A stretch of DNA of 35,000 bases from Chrysomallon squamiferum (taxonomy: Eukaryota > Mollusca > Gastropoda > Neomphalida > Peltospiridae): the NCBI GenBank assembly GCA_012295275.1, contig CM022677.1, forward strand, positions 20,189,041 through 20,224,040, in the 5' to 3' direction. The notes below the pieces were generated by a model, which did not search any database, was not told the origin of the DNA, and saw nothing but the letters and a program-made list of their open reading frames with translations. Shown piece by piece: positions 1 through 9,959 of the stretch. Made by a program: the position numbers and the translations under genes. How positions within the stretch are numbered: the stretch's first letter is position 1; each line of letters begins with the position of its first letter.

Positions 1-506
1 GCGCCCTCGTTGAGGAAGCCGCCGCTGACCCGCCCGCTGCTCTGCGAGTTCGAGCCGAGAATCAGCTTCTGGATGTTGTAGAGACCCTTGAGGTAGGTGT
101 GCGGGCTGTCGAACTGCAGGCCGTTGTACGAGAGGTCGAGCGTGTGCAGGACCGGGGCTATGTTGACGAAGGCAGAGTCCTCGAGGCGGATCCCGTAGTT
201 GCGTTTCAGCACGATCACCTTCAGCCTGAGTCCCGCGGGGAAGTCGGACTTGCGCACGAGCTGAATGTTGTTGTGCTCGAGGTCGAGGAGGAAGTCCTCC
301 TCAAGCTGCGAGAACGGCGTCAGGTCCGGGAGTGCCGTCAAGCGGCTGTTCTTGCAGAAGACGATGTAGGCCTCCCCTAAGTACGTGGACATCGTCGTCC
401 GGCAAATGCAGGGCGTCGTGCACGGACCTTCGTCGTCCTCAGCCCCAGAAACCGCGAGTGGAGTCGACAGCAGCAGAAGCAGAAGCGTTGTAGCAACAAC
501 GTCCAT
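1..506 (-). CDS. LRR type I membrane receptor, copy A (5' part only)
   Basis: This is the N-terminal 168 codons of the first exon-2 copy, open to the window edge; the rest lies to the left. The start is ATG at 504-506, in the same context as copies B and C. It encodes a signal peptide (MDVVATTLLLLLLST, residues 1-21), an LRRNT cap with cysteines at C29, C33, C35 and C51 (here C-I-C rather than C-S-C), and the first four LRRs. It differs from copy B at many residues in the LRRNT and the first repeats (for example GISRYLGKG versus TMSTYLGEA), more than the adjacent intron would predict. By homology it continues into LRRs, LRRCT, stalk, helix and tail. Whether the missing part is intact cannot be seen. 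Confidence 0.85.
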   Translation of the reverse strand, partial: MDVVATTLLLLLLSTPLAVSGAEDDEGPCTTPCICRTTMSTYLGEAYIVFCKNSRLTALPDLTPFSQLEEDFLLDLEHNNIQLVRKSDFPAGLRLKVIVLKRNYGIRLEDSAFVNIAPVLHTLDLSYNGLQFDSPHTYLKGLYNIQKLILGSNSQSSGRVSGGFLNEG

Positions 507-507
507 G

Positions 508-521
508 ATTAACCGGTTAAT
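508..521. promoter_or_regulatory. 14-bp palindrome with Grainyhead-type core, copy A
   Basis: The sequence attaaccggttaat is a perfect inverted repeat, one base upstream of the start codon and inside the predicted 5' UTR part of exon 2. Its core AACCGGTT matches the known Grainyhead/CP2 family consensus. It is preserved in all three copies, but so is most surrounding sequence, so a regulatory role is inferred. Confidence 0.4.
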
Positions 522-556
522 TCAGTCTGAAGTGCAAAATAGTGAATAAAAATGAT

Positions 557-588
<32 letters not shown>

Positions 589-609
589 ATTTTTTTTTCG
601 TCTTGTTCT

Positions 610-778
610 GCAGTTTGGAATATTTAGAGTGAATGAATGAATAGAATTTCATACTTTATGTTCCGGAGTTTGAAATATTCAGAGTGAATGAATGAATAGA
701 ATTTCATACTTTATGTTCCGGAGTTTGAAATATTCAGAGTGAATGAATGAATAGAATTTCATACTTTATTTTCTGGAA
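610..778. repeat. 55-bp minisatellite, three copies
   Basis: Three head-to-tail units contain gaatgaatgaatagaattt, starting at 631, 686 and 741 (period 55). The same arrays recur in copy B (about 7345-7505) and copy C (about 14130-14285), so the minisatellite is older than the gene duplication. Confidence 0.85.
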
Positions 779-819
779 GATAACGCTATGCGAACAATTA
801 CGACATAACGCGATGTTTA

Positions 820-1290
820 CAGATGGCGTTGTCTAGTGATGACTACAGAATAACATGATTGTTAAGATTTTGATATCTGTAGAAGAATTTTTGATTTTAT
901 CATATTTACTTTGTAAAATAATATAAATAAAAATAATAATAAATTAGACAGCTATATTTAAAAAAACAAAAACATTACATTGTTTTTTTTTTTTTAAAGC
1001 ATCAGGTTAGCTGAAGAAAGTGAAAACACTTATTTCCATTGTGAACAATTACGGAATAACATATTTTTTTTATATAGATGGCGCTATCTACTGATGATAT
1101 CGAACAATTACGGAATAAAACGATTTTTATAAATGGCGCCATCTAATGATGAATCCGAACAATTACGAAATAACACGATTTTTATAGATGGCGCTATCTA
1201 TTGATGATACGAAATAACTAATGTATAAATGTTTTATGATATTTGTTGGTGATAACGATCAACTATAGATAACTATAGATGGCGCTGTCG
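820..1290. repeat. Interspersed tagatggcgctatct motifs in intron 1, copy A
   Basis: About five degenerate units each combine agatggcgctatct (nearly self-complementary) with gaacaattacggaataa. The motif occurs near 826, 1077, 1131, 1187 and 1276. Corresponding clusters lie at about 7550-8010 (copy B) and 14330-14795 (copy C). The core AGATGGCGC equals the core half of the CTCF consensus, but the flanking half does not match well. These could be a decayed minisatellite, insulator-type sites or both. Confidence 0.6.
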
Positions 1291-1586
1291 AACAATAACT
1301 GTATAATATCTGTTGGTGGCACATTGTAATGGAATTTTTACAGCTGGAAGATTTTGGCCAGCTTTCGAAATGCGTTACACCAGACATGCATAGAAATTAT
1401 GCAGTTGCTGAATTTCAAGCCTCGCTGCAGTCCGCCATTTTAACCTTCGTAGGATAAATCTGCTATCCTAGGATAGTAACTAGTTGGTCCCTATACAAAT
1501 ATTTTTTGCAAAATCAAAATATATAAATACTTAATTAACAAGATCAGTACTAGTACGTAACGAATATTCTGTCCAAATTTAGTTTA

Positions 1587-1587
<1 letters not shown>

Positions 1588-1648
<61 letters not shown>
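1588..1648. repeat. AAT microsatellite
   Basis: Nearly pure (aat)n in intron 1 of copy A. Shorter alleles are in copy B (about 8252-8302) and an interrupted one in copy C (about 15043-15095). Confidence 0.9.
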
Positions 1649-1652
<4 letters not shown>

Positions 1653-2111
1653 TAATAAGGAGAAATAAATAAAAATAATTTAAAAAAAAAACATTTAAAA
1701 AAAATAAAGTCTTTTAAATATCAGACTAAACAAGTAATTTCTGATTAAAATATCTTTTTTTTTGAAAAGTGCGTTATCAGTTAACCATTCACGTTTGCAG
1801 AAGTCGATCACGTGACACAACTGATACAGTTCGAAGTGTATAACGGTCCCGAACAAAACAAAAACTGATGTCGCTTACAACCTACGAAACAAATCCAACA
1901 TCAATATTAATTTTATCTAAGTTAGCAATCAATGTAAAGGCGTTTTAATTTTCAAAGAAGCGTTTATCTTGTGCATCGCTTCCATATTTCGCGTCAAATT
2001 TGTTATCATTATATATTCAAAAATCAGCAACAAAGTTCCGTGTATTTTTCTGTATTTAAAACTAGATGAAAGATGCATGGGCTAGATAGATCATTGCACT
2101 TTTAAACTCAC

Positions 2112-2160
2112 CTTTTCCACTAAGTCCCGACTGCACCCGCGAAGACTGGACACAGGTCAG
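2112..2160 (-). other. Putative non-coding exon 1 and promoter, copy A
   Basis: On the minus strand a strong donor (AAAAG followed by gtgagt) ends a short GC-richer stretch containing gtgcagtcgggact. About 25-30 bases further upstream is taataaatatt, which could act as a TATA-like element, ahead of a ccagtctt that could be an initiator. The 5' limit is a guess. The same sequence is upstream of copy B, but not of copy C. Confidence 0.35.
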
Positions 2161-3289
2161 TACGATTAATATTTATTACCATGCGGCAGACACGCAGGTT
2201 TTGCAAATTTACGAGTATACCAAATTTAGAATGTGTAGATGTTTGTTTGTTTTTGTTTTTTTGTTTTTTTATATATATATATTTTTTTTAGAAATACCGG
2301 ACTTGGTAATGCTTAGAACTACTTAATTTGTTTAAATTATATTGGTAAATTTGTAGACAAGGCAGGATTTAACGCGATCATTTAAAAGAAGAATGCAAAG
2401 AAAGAAAGAAACAAACAAACAAGCCTAAGTTATATTTTTAAGCATAAATTTCTGTCGATATTGAAGAAATAAAGTCTGTAAAGAATTCCATAATTTAGGG
2501 CCTTACTATAACTTAAGTTGCCACTTTGGTAAGTATGTTATTGGCTAATTGTAGTAAATAGCTATTACCTTTCCAGTCTGTATAAAAACAAAGTAAGAGA
2601 AAATAATAATAAAGATGCATAATAAAATAAGACGAAAAAACACATAAACAGAACAGAAACATCAAAAATTAAAGGTAACGATTAATTATTAATTTTTGAA
2701 AAATCGGATTTCAATTGTAGAGTAGTAATAAAATTAGTATAATGTCATAAACTAGATAACCTTGCTTGGTACTCACGCGTTCATTCACCTAGTCAAACTG
2801 GACGTCATTTTATTTTATTACGTCATCAGTTTTGGCGCAAAATGTATTTCCGCTCTTTCGGAAATCATTGTAAACATTCGTAAAATGATGATATTAATGT
2901 AAGGAATAAATGCTAACTTCAGTTTTGATTATTATTATCAAATTGTAATAGTAAACAGTCTGAAATAACACACACACACACACACACGCACACGCACACT
3001 CTGGTATAGACGTAAACACACACATACGCGTACACAAATAGCTACTACATTCAGGACCTGTCCACGTTCACTGATTAAAAAATAGAACTCTTTCTAAACT
3101 ACTGTTTCTTTTCGTTTTCGGTTTGACATTTGTGGAAGATTGTATACTTGTTCCAATACTAGTCTATGCATTTCATCAAGACAATGATCTATTATATTCA
3201 GACTGAGTAGGCTCAGTTCACGAGGGCTTTCTGACTGGTTATCCGAATGTCGTTAAATCTGTTACTTAAATATCACTTTTCATTTGTAT
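2161..3289. other. Intergenic spacer between copies A and B
   Basis: No coding signal. It holds a CA microsatellite (about 2969-3000) and AT-rich DNA, repeated almost identically between copies B and C at 8809-9950. Confidence 0.6.
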
Positions 3290-4495
3290 TCGTGATGTAA
3301 GGTAAATTTTACTTTCATTATTATGTACAAGATTTCTAAGTGATATTTAAACTTTATAGTTTCATTATTACGTTCAAGGTTTCTAAGTGAAATTTAAACT
3401 TTTTAGTTCATTATTACCTCAAGGTTTCTAAGTGAAATTTAAACTTTTTGGTTTCATTTTTACGTTCGTTTCTAAGTGAAATTTAAACTTTTTAGTTTCA
3501 TTATTATGTTCAAGGTTTCTAAGTGAAATGTAAACTTAAGTTTGATTACGTGGGGGTAAAAAGGAATTAAATGCAATTTATAAACTTTAATTTCATTATT
3601 AGGATCAGGGATTTTGAATAAAATTTAAAATTTATCTATGCGCGGGTTGGTAAACGAATTTTAGTTTCATTATTTCCGAAATGATTACTTAGTGAAATTT
3701 AAAAATCAGTTTCGTGTTATTTTCATTATTATTATAAAGGCTATTCAAAGAAATTTAATTTTTAGGTTCATTAATATGTGCAGGATTATCTGAACTAAAT
3801 TAAATTTTGGTTTCATTAATATGTCCATGATTTCTGAAATAAATTTAAATTTTATTTTTTATTACGGGCTGGGTTCTGAATTAAATTTAAACTTTAGTTT
3901 CATTTCTACATATATGAGTACAGAACTATATTTAAACTTTAAATGTACAGAGACATTAAAAGTGATTCATTTATTTGAAATGAATTATACTGATAGGTAA
4001 AAGATTTAATACACACAGATTTTAAGCTTTAGTTTCATTAGTATGTACAGATTATAAACTTTAGTTTCGTTAGTATGTACAAGTTCAATGAACGCATTTT
4101 AAACTTTAGTTTCGTATGTACAGGTTTAATGAAAGAATTTTAAACTTTAGTTTCGTTAGCATGTACAGGTTCAATGAAAGAGTTTTAAACTTTAGTTTCG
4201 TTAGTATGTACAGGTTCAATGAAAGAGTTTTAAACTTTAGTTTCGTTAGTATGTATAGGTTCGATGAAAGAGTTTTAAACTTTAGTTTCGTTAGTATGTA
4301 CAGGTTCAATGAAAGAATTTTAAACTTCTCTATCATTAGTATGTACAGGTTTAATGAAATAATTTTAAACTTTAGTTTCGTTAGTATGTACAGGTACATT
4401 GAAAGAGTTTTAAACTTTAGTTTCGTTAGTATGTACAGGTTCAATGAAAGAATTTTAAACTTTAGTTTCGTATGTACAGGTTTAATGAAATAATT
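3290..4495. repeat. 45-bp minisatellite in the 3' flank of copy B
   Basis: Units of about 45 bp share actttagtttcgttagta and tgtacaggttcaatgaaag. They are regular from about 4030 to 4510 (roughly ten copies) and increasingly degenerate back to about 3290. Both strands stay open across the regular part because 45 is a multiple of three, giving spurious 15-residue repeat ORFs. The unit shares AACTAAAGTTTAAAATT with the last codons and stop of exon 4, so the array probably grew from the end of the coding sequence and now forms the 3' UTR. The other copy of the array is at about 9960-11196. Confidence 0.85.
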
Positions 4496-4640
4496 TTAAA
4501 CTTTAGTTTGATCGAGCTCTGTAGGATTACTGAATGCGACGTTCGCTTGACCTTCCACCGTCGTCTTTTCTTTTTTCTTCTTTGGCAGCACGCGATCCAT
4601 AATTTTATTAAACTTTTCGTTTTTCGTCCTCCGCAGATAT
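4496..4640 (-). CDS. Copy B exon 4: cytoplasmic tail
   Basis: The acceptor is taaaattacag, and the exon starts with the third base of a Gly codon shared with exon 3. It encodes YLRRTKNEKFNKIMD, a lysine-rich stretch with KKKKEK, then NVAFSNPTELDQTKV and a TAA stop (4496-4498). Positive charge directly after the helix fits the positive-inside rule. The FSNP/NVAF part resembles short sorting or adaptor motifs, but I recognise no defined domain. The identical exon is present downstream of copy C. The stop codon lies at the edge of the 45-bp minisatellite. Confidence 0.75.
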
Positions 4641-4999
4641 CTGTAATTTTAGTAGTAGTGGTAACAACAACAACAACAACAACGACAACATCAGTGACAA
4701 CAACAACAACAAGTGACAACAACAAAACAGCAGGAAAAATAACAACAACGACGACAGTAATACGAACAAACTAAAGAACTGTAGAAACAAAAAATATAAC
4801 AACAATTACACAGATTCAACCACTGTATCGACTATTACTACTACTACTACTACTACAAGTACCATCCCTGCTATTAGTTCTGTAACAGATATTAAACAAA
4901 AATAATTACATCTACAATTACAACTACGACACGTATGTGTGTGTGCGTGTTAATATATATACATATATTATGTATTGAAAAGCGTTCATCCACGTTTTG

Positions 5000-5093
<94 letters not shown>

Positions 5094-5586
5094 ACTCTCT
5101 CTCTCTCTCTCTCTCTCTCTAAATATATATGCTATAAAAATAATTTTCACCCGAAATAGAAGCCAGCGCCGCCGCCCAGGAGAACCAGCAACACAACGAC
5201 TACGGCAACAATGACGCCAGTGTCATCAGAAGATTCTGAGGAGTCATGTGGTTTGTCTTGAAAAAAGAAAAAAAAAAAAAAAAAAAAAAGATAAAAGAAT
5301 ACATGTCAGGTGGTTTCTAGGAGACATTCTCTAGAACTAGTAATAAATTCCTGTTGTATTCCGTTAAGCAGTTGACTCTAAAAGACTGTGGCATGTGCTG
5401 TCCTGCTCGCTGGCTATTTTATCGGCAGTGGCAACCCATGGGATGTCGAGTGTGGGTAATGGCTGTAGTAGAATCACGATTCATGAAAATGAATAAATGT
5501 TAGTTATAATGTGTGTTAATAGCCTTTCATTATCTATTTAAATACATAATATATCTATCTATCTATCTATCTATATATATATATAT

Positions 5587-5679
<93 letters not shown>

Positions 5680-7239
5680 ATTTCATGAACATTTCTCACT
5701 GGTTGGTGTTGCTGCTGTAAACTTATCCACCTTCTCTGTCGTCGTGGTAGGCTCTAGCGTAGTTGTAAGATCTTCGTCCGTGCAGCTGTCGGGAAGGCGT
5801 CGCATCGTTTCGGGAATGTTGAGGGACATCTGATTCCAGCCGTTGTAGCAGTCTCCCTGAAACGTCGTCGAGGTCGACCACGACAGCACCTTGTACATGG
5901 TGCAGTCGCACTGGAGTACGAGGTTCTGCACCGAAATGCGCTGGAATTTGTCCTTGGGGTACTCGAGGACGAAGGACAAGTTGGTCATCTGGGTCCCGTC
6001 CAGGTCCAACAGAACTCTGGACCCGAAGTTGGCGAAAGCCCCCTTGCGAATCTCTCTCAGCGGGTTTCCTTTCAGAATCAGGGTCGTGATTGCGATCTGC
6101 TCGAAGGCGGACGCAGGTATCACCTCTATTTTGTTGTCTATCAGGGAGATGTGGATGAGACGCTTCAGCGGTCGTATCGCGTCCGTCGGTATCGAAGTGA
6201 CGCCAACGCTGTCGAGGATGACGAGCTTCAGGCAGTCCTGCTGCGCCTGGAAGATGCTGGAGGAGAGAGGGATCTGCGAGTAGCTGAGGTTGATGAAGTT
6301 GAGGCAGTACGTCCCGTCCAGGCTGGACAGCTGGGTGAGCGGGTTGTGCGCCAGTTGCAAGTACTTGAGCTGCGACAGGGAGTCGAAGCCGGGAGACAGG
6401 TCGACGAGGTTGCAGCTGCGCGCCGAAATGAGCGCGATGGTTTTGCTGACGTCGTTGAAGGCGTTGGGGTGAATGGAGAGGTTGGCGTTGCCGTCTACGT
6501 TCAAAACCGCCAGCTTGGCCAGACCGGAGAGGTCGTCCTTTCGCAAGTTCGCGATGCGGTTGTGAGCGAACTGCAGCTCCTGGATGTTCGTGAGGTTCTT
6601 GATGGCCCTCGGCAGGCGCGTCAACGAATTGTTCGACAGGTCCAGCGTCTTCAACTCCTCCACGCCCCGGAAGGCGTCGCCGTCGATGGTTTGAATCGAG
6701 CAGTTGTCGAGCTTGAGAAACTTCAAAGAAGGCGCGCCAACGTCGAGGAAGCCGCCGCTGACCCGCCCGCTGCTCTGCGAATTCGAGCCGAGAATCAGCT
6801 TCTGGATGTTGTCGAGTCCCTTGAGGTAGGTGAGCGGGCTATCGAACTGCAAGCCGTTGTACGAGAGGTCGAGCGTGTGCAGGACCGGGGCTATTTTGGC
6901 GAAGGCCGAGTCCTCGAGGCGGATCCCGTAGTTTCGTTTCAGATTGATCACCTTCAGCCTGAGTCCCGGGGTGAAGTCGGAGGTGCGCACGAGCTGAATG
7001 TTGTTGTGCTCGAGGTCGAGGAGGAAGTCCCCCTCAAGCTGGGAGAACGGCCTCAGGTCCGGGACTGTCGTCAAGCGGCTGTTCTTGCAGAAGACGATGT
7101 AGCCCTTCCCTAAGTACCTGGAGATTCCCGTCCGGCAAGAGCAGGGCGTGGTACACGGACCTTCGTCGTCCTCAGCCCCAGAAACCGCGAGTGGAGTCGA
7201 CAGCAGCAGAAGCAGAAGCGTTGTAGCAACAACGTCCAT
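4496..7239 (-). CDS. LRR type I transmembrane receptor, copy B (spliced gene)
   Basis: Predicted CDS joins 7239-5700, 5256-5151 and 4640-4496: 596 residues. Domains: signal peptide 1-21; LRRNT with C29, C33, C35, C51; about 14 LRRs (residues 70-420) with LxxLxLxxN strands; LRRCT with C444, C446, C464, C486; Thr-rich stalk 490-513; one helix about 527-548; basic cytoplasmic tail 549-596. Splice phases are 1 at exon 2/3 and 2 at exon 3/4, and all fit. This is the layout of Toll-like ectodomains but without a TIR domain, so it is a cell-surface recognition or adhesion protein; ligand and signalling partner are unknown. If intron 2 is retained, the ORF instead ends SEKCS-stop at 5683, giving a 518-residue secreted form. 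Confidence 0.85.
5002..5120. repeat. CT microsatellite in intron 3, copy B
   Basis: Nearly pure (ct)n, interrupted near 5088-5095, about 30 bases downstream of the exon 3 donor on the minus strand. The copy C allele is 11705-11820. Confidence 0.95.
5151..5256 (-). CDS. Copy B exon 3: transmembrane helix
   Basis: A 106-bp exon between a long pyrimidine tract ending ttttttcaag and the donor gtgaaa. It starts with two bases that complete an Asn codon and encodes KPHDSSESSDDTG followed by VIVAVVVVLLVLLGGGAGF, an unmistakable single-pass helix. Reading on past the donor meets a TGA immediately, so without exon 4 there would be no cytoplasmic tail. The acidic Ser/Asp segment before the helix continues the stalk. 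The copy C exon is identical. Confidence 0.85.
5257..5699 (-). other. Intron 2 of copy B
   Basis: The donor is gtgagaaatg and the acceptor ttttttcaag. It carries a short TATC run and a (ga)n microsatellite at 5587-5676, ending about 25 bases from the donor, plus a 20-base A tract (T tract on the sense strand) by the acceptor. Retaining the intron gives an in-frame stop after five more codons. Confidence 0.75.
5700..7239 (-). CDS. Copy B exon 2: signal peptide, LRR ectodomain, stalk
   Basis: It encodes residues 1-513 plus one base, from ATG at 7237-7239 to the donor after ACC-A at 5700. The repeats are typical extracellular LRRs of 22-26 residues (for example LKTLDLSNNSLTRLPRAI). The cysteine caps at both ends are those of Toll/Slit-type ectodomains. 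Several N-x-S/T sites are present (NNS, NLT, NLS). The stalk TTTLEPTTTTEKVD suits O-glycosylation. The start is supported by the signal peptide directly after it and by conservation in A, B and C. Confidence 0.92.
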
Positions 7240-7240
7240 G

Positions 7241-7254
7241 ATTAACCGGTTAAT
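7241..7254. promoter_or_regulatory. 14-bp palindrome with Grainyhead-type core, copy B
   Basis: Same attaaccggttaat element one base upstream of the copy B start codon. Confidence 0.4.
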
Positions 7255-7259
7255 TCAGT

Positions 7260-8252
7260 CTGAAGTGCAAAATAGTGAATAAAAATGAATGTTTTTTTTT
7301 TAAAAATTTAAATTTTTTTTTTCTTTACCTCATGTTCTGGAGTTTGGAATATTTAGATTGAATGAATGAATAATATTTCATACTTTATGTTCCGGATTTG
7401 AAATATTCAGAGTGAATGAATGAATAGAATTTCATACTTTATGTTCCGGAGTTTGAAATATTCAGAGTGAATGAATGAATAGAATTTCATACTTTATTTT
7501 CTGGAAGATAACGCTATGCGAACAATTACGACATAACGCGATGTTTACAGATGGCGTTGTCTAGTGATGACTACAGAATAACATGATTGTTAAGATTTTG
7601 ATATGTGTAGAAGAATTTTTGATTTTATCACATTTACTTTGTAAAATAATATAAATAAAAGTAATAATAAATTAGACAGCTATATTAAAAAAACAGAAAC
7701 ATTAATTTTTTTTTTTTTTTTAAATGCATCAGGATAGCTGAAGAAAGTGAAAACACTTATTTCCATTGTGAACAATTACGGAATAACATATTTTTTTTTT
7801 ATAGATGGCGCTATCTACTGATGATATCGAACAGTTACGGAATAAAACGATTTTTATAGATGGGGCTATCACTTGATGAACAATTACGGAATAAACCGAT
7901 TTTTATAGATGGCGCTATCTATTGATGATACGAAATAACTAATGCATAAACATTTTATGATATTTGTTGGTGATAACGATCAACTATAGATAACTATAGA
8001 TGGTGCTGTCGAACAATAACTGTATAATATGTCGCTGTCTGTTGGTAGCACATTGTAATGGAATTTTTACAGCTGGAAGATTTTGGCCAGCTTTCGAAAT
8101 GCGTTACACCAGACATGCATAGAAATTATGCAGTTGCTGAATTAGACAGCTAATCCCTATATAAATATTTTGCAATACTTAATTAACAAGATCAGTACTA
8201 GCACGTAACGAATATTCTGTCCAAATGGCATACAATAATTAAATTTAGTTTA

Positions 8253-8306
<54 letters not shown>

Positions 8307-8763
8307 TAATGAGAAATAAATAAAAATAATTAAAAAAAAGAACATTTAAAAAAATAAAGTCTTTTAAATATCAGATTAAAAAAGTAATTTCTGATTAAAA
8401 TATCTTTTTTTGAAAAGTGCGTTATTTATCAGTTAACCATTTACCTTTGCAGAAGTCGATCACGTGACACAACTGATACAGTTCGAAGTGTAGGACGGTC
8501 CCGAAGAAAACAAAAACTGATGTCGCTTACAACCTACGAAACGAATCCAACATCAGTATTAATTTTATCTAAGTTACCAATCAATGTAAAGGCGTTTTAG
8601 TTTTCAAAGAAGCGTTTATCTTGTGCATCGCTTCCCTATTTCGCGTCAAATTTGTTATCATTATATATTCAAAAATCAGCAGCAAAGTTCCGTGTATTTT
8701 TCTATATTTAAAACTAGATGAACGATGCATGGGCTAGATAGATCATTGCACTTTTAAACTCAC
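7260..8763 (-). other. Intron 1 of copy B
   Basis: Same acceptor and gtgagt donor as copy A, with the 55-bp minisatellite, the gatggcg motif cluster, an AAT run and the E-box. It is within roughly 1% of the copy C intron by eye, and lacks the 75-base segment of copy A. Confidence 0.6.
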
Positions 8764-8812
8764 CTTTTCCACTGAGTCCCGACTGCACCGGCGAAAACTG
8801 GACACAGGTCAG
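8764..8812 (-). other. Putative non-coding exon 1 and promoter, copy B
   Basis: Equivalent of 2112-2160, with the AAAAG exon end before gtgagt. The 5' limit is uncertain. Confidence 0.35.
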
Positions 8813-9617
8813 TACGATTAATGTTTATTACCATGCGGCAGACACGCAGGTTTTGCAAATTTACGAGTATACCAAATTTAGAATGTGTAGATGTTTGTTT
8901 GTTTTTGTTTTTTTGTTTTTTTATAAATATATATTATTTAAAAATACCGGACTTGGTAATGCTTAGAACTACTTAATTTGTTTAAATTATATTGGTAAAT
9001 TTGTAGACAAGGCAGGATTTAACGCGATCATTTAAAAGAAGAATGTAAACAAAGAAAGAAACAAACAAACAAGCCTAAGTTATATTTTTAAGCATAAATT
9101 TCTGTCGATATTGAAGAAATAAAGTCTGTAAAGAATTCCATAATTTAGGGCCTTACTATAACTTAAGTTGCCACTTTGGTAAGTATGTTCTTGGCTAATT
9201 GTAGTAAATAGCTATTACCTTTCCAGTCTGTATAAAAACAAAGTAAGAGAAAATAATAATAAAGATGCATAATAAAATAAGACGAAAAAACACATAAACA
9301 GAACACAAACATCAAAAATTAAAGGTAACGATTAATTATTAATTTTTGAAAAATCGGATTTCAATTATAGAGTAGTAATAAAATTAGTATAATGTCATAA
9401 ACTAGATAACCTTGCTTGGTACTCACGCGTTCATTCACCTAGTCAAACTGGACGTCATTTTATTTTATTACGTCATATGTTTTGGCGTAAAATGTATTTC
9501 CGCTCTTTCGGAAATCATTGTAAACATTCGTAAAATGATGATATTAATGTAAGGAATAAATGCTAACTTCAGTTTTGATTATTATTATCAAATTGTAATA
9601 GTAAACAGTCTGAAATA

Positions 9618-9649
<32 letters not shown>

Positions 9650-9959
9650 ACTCTGGTATAGACGTAAACACACACATACGCGTACACAAATAGCTACTAC
9701 ATTCAGGACCTCTCCACGTTCACTGATTAAAAAATAGAACTCTTTCTAAACTACTGTTTCTTTTTGTTTTCGGTTTGACATTTGTGGAAGATTGTATACT
9801 TGTTCCAATACTAGTCTATGCATTTCATCAAGACAATGATCCATTATATTCAGACTGAGTAGGCTCAGTTCACGAGGGCTTTCTGACTGGTTATCCGAAT
9901 GTCGTTAAATCTGTTACTTAAATATCACTTTTCATTTGTATTCGTGATGTAAGGTAAAT

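Larger units (their letters stand above)
527..2111 (-). other. Intron 1 of copy A
   Basis: The predicted acceptor is a pyrimidine-rich cacttcag ending at 527, leaving 20 bases of 5' UTR before the ATG. The predicted donor is gtgagt at 2106-2111, following an AAAAG exon end. The intron has no coding potential. It contains a 55-bp minisatellite (610-778), a cluster of gatggcg motifs (826-1290), an AAT microsatellite (1588-1648) and a CACGTG E-box (gatcacgtgac, about 1806-1816) also present in copies B and C. Confidence 0.6.

Noticed and set aside
4116-4493. Open frames on both strands with a 15-residue repeat (MYRFNERVLNFSFVS type), also at 10807-11194
   Set aside because: They arise from the 45-bp minisatellite, whose period is a multiple of three; both strands are open, and there is no start context or domain.
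6151-7113. 320-residue plus-strand ORF opposite the LRR exon (also 12586-13899 and 99-380)
   Set aside because: Antisense shadow of the GC-rich LRR coding exon; no recognisable domain, and the true LRR frame is on the minus strand.
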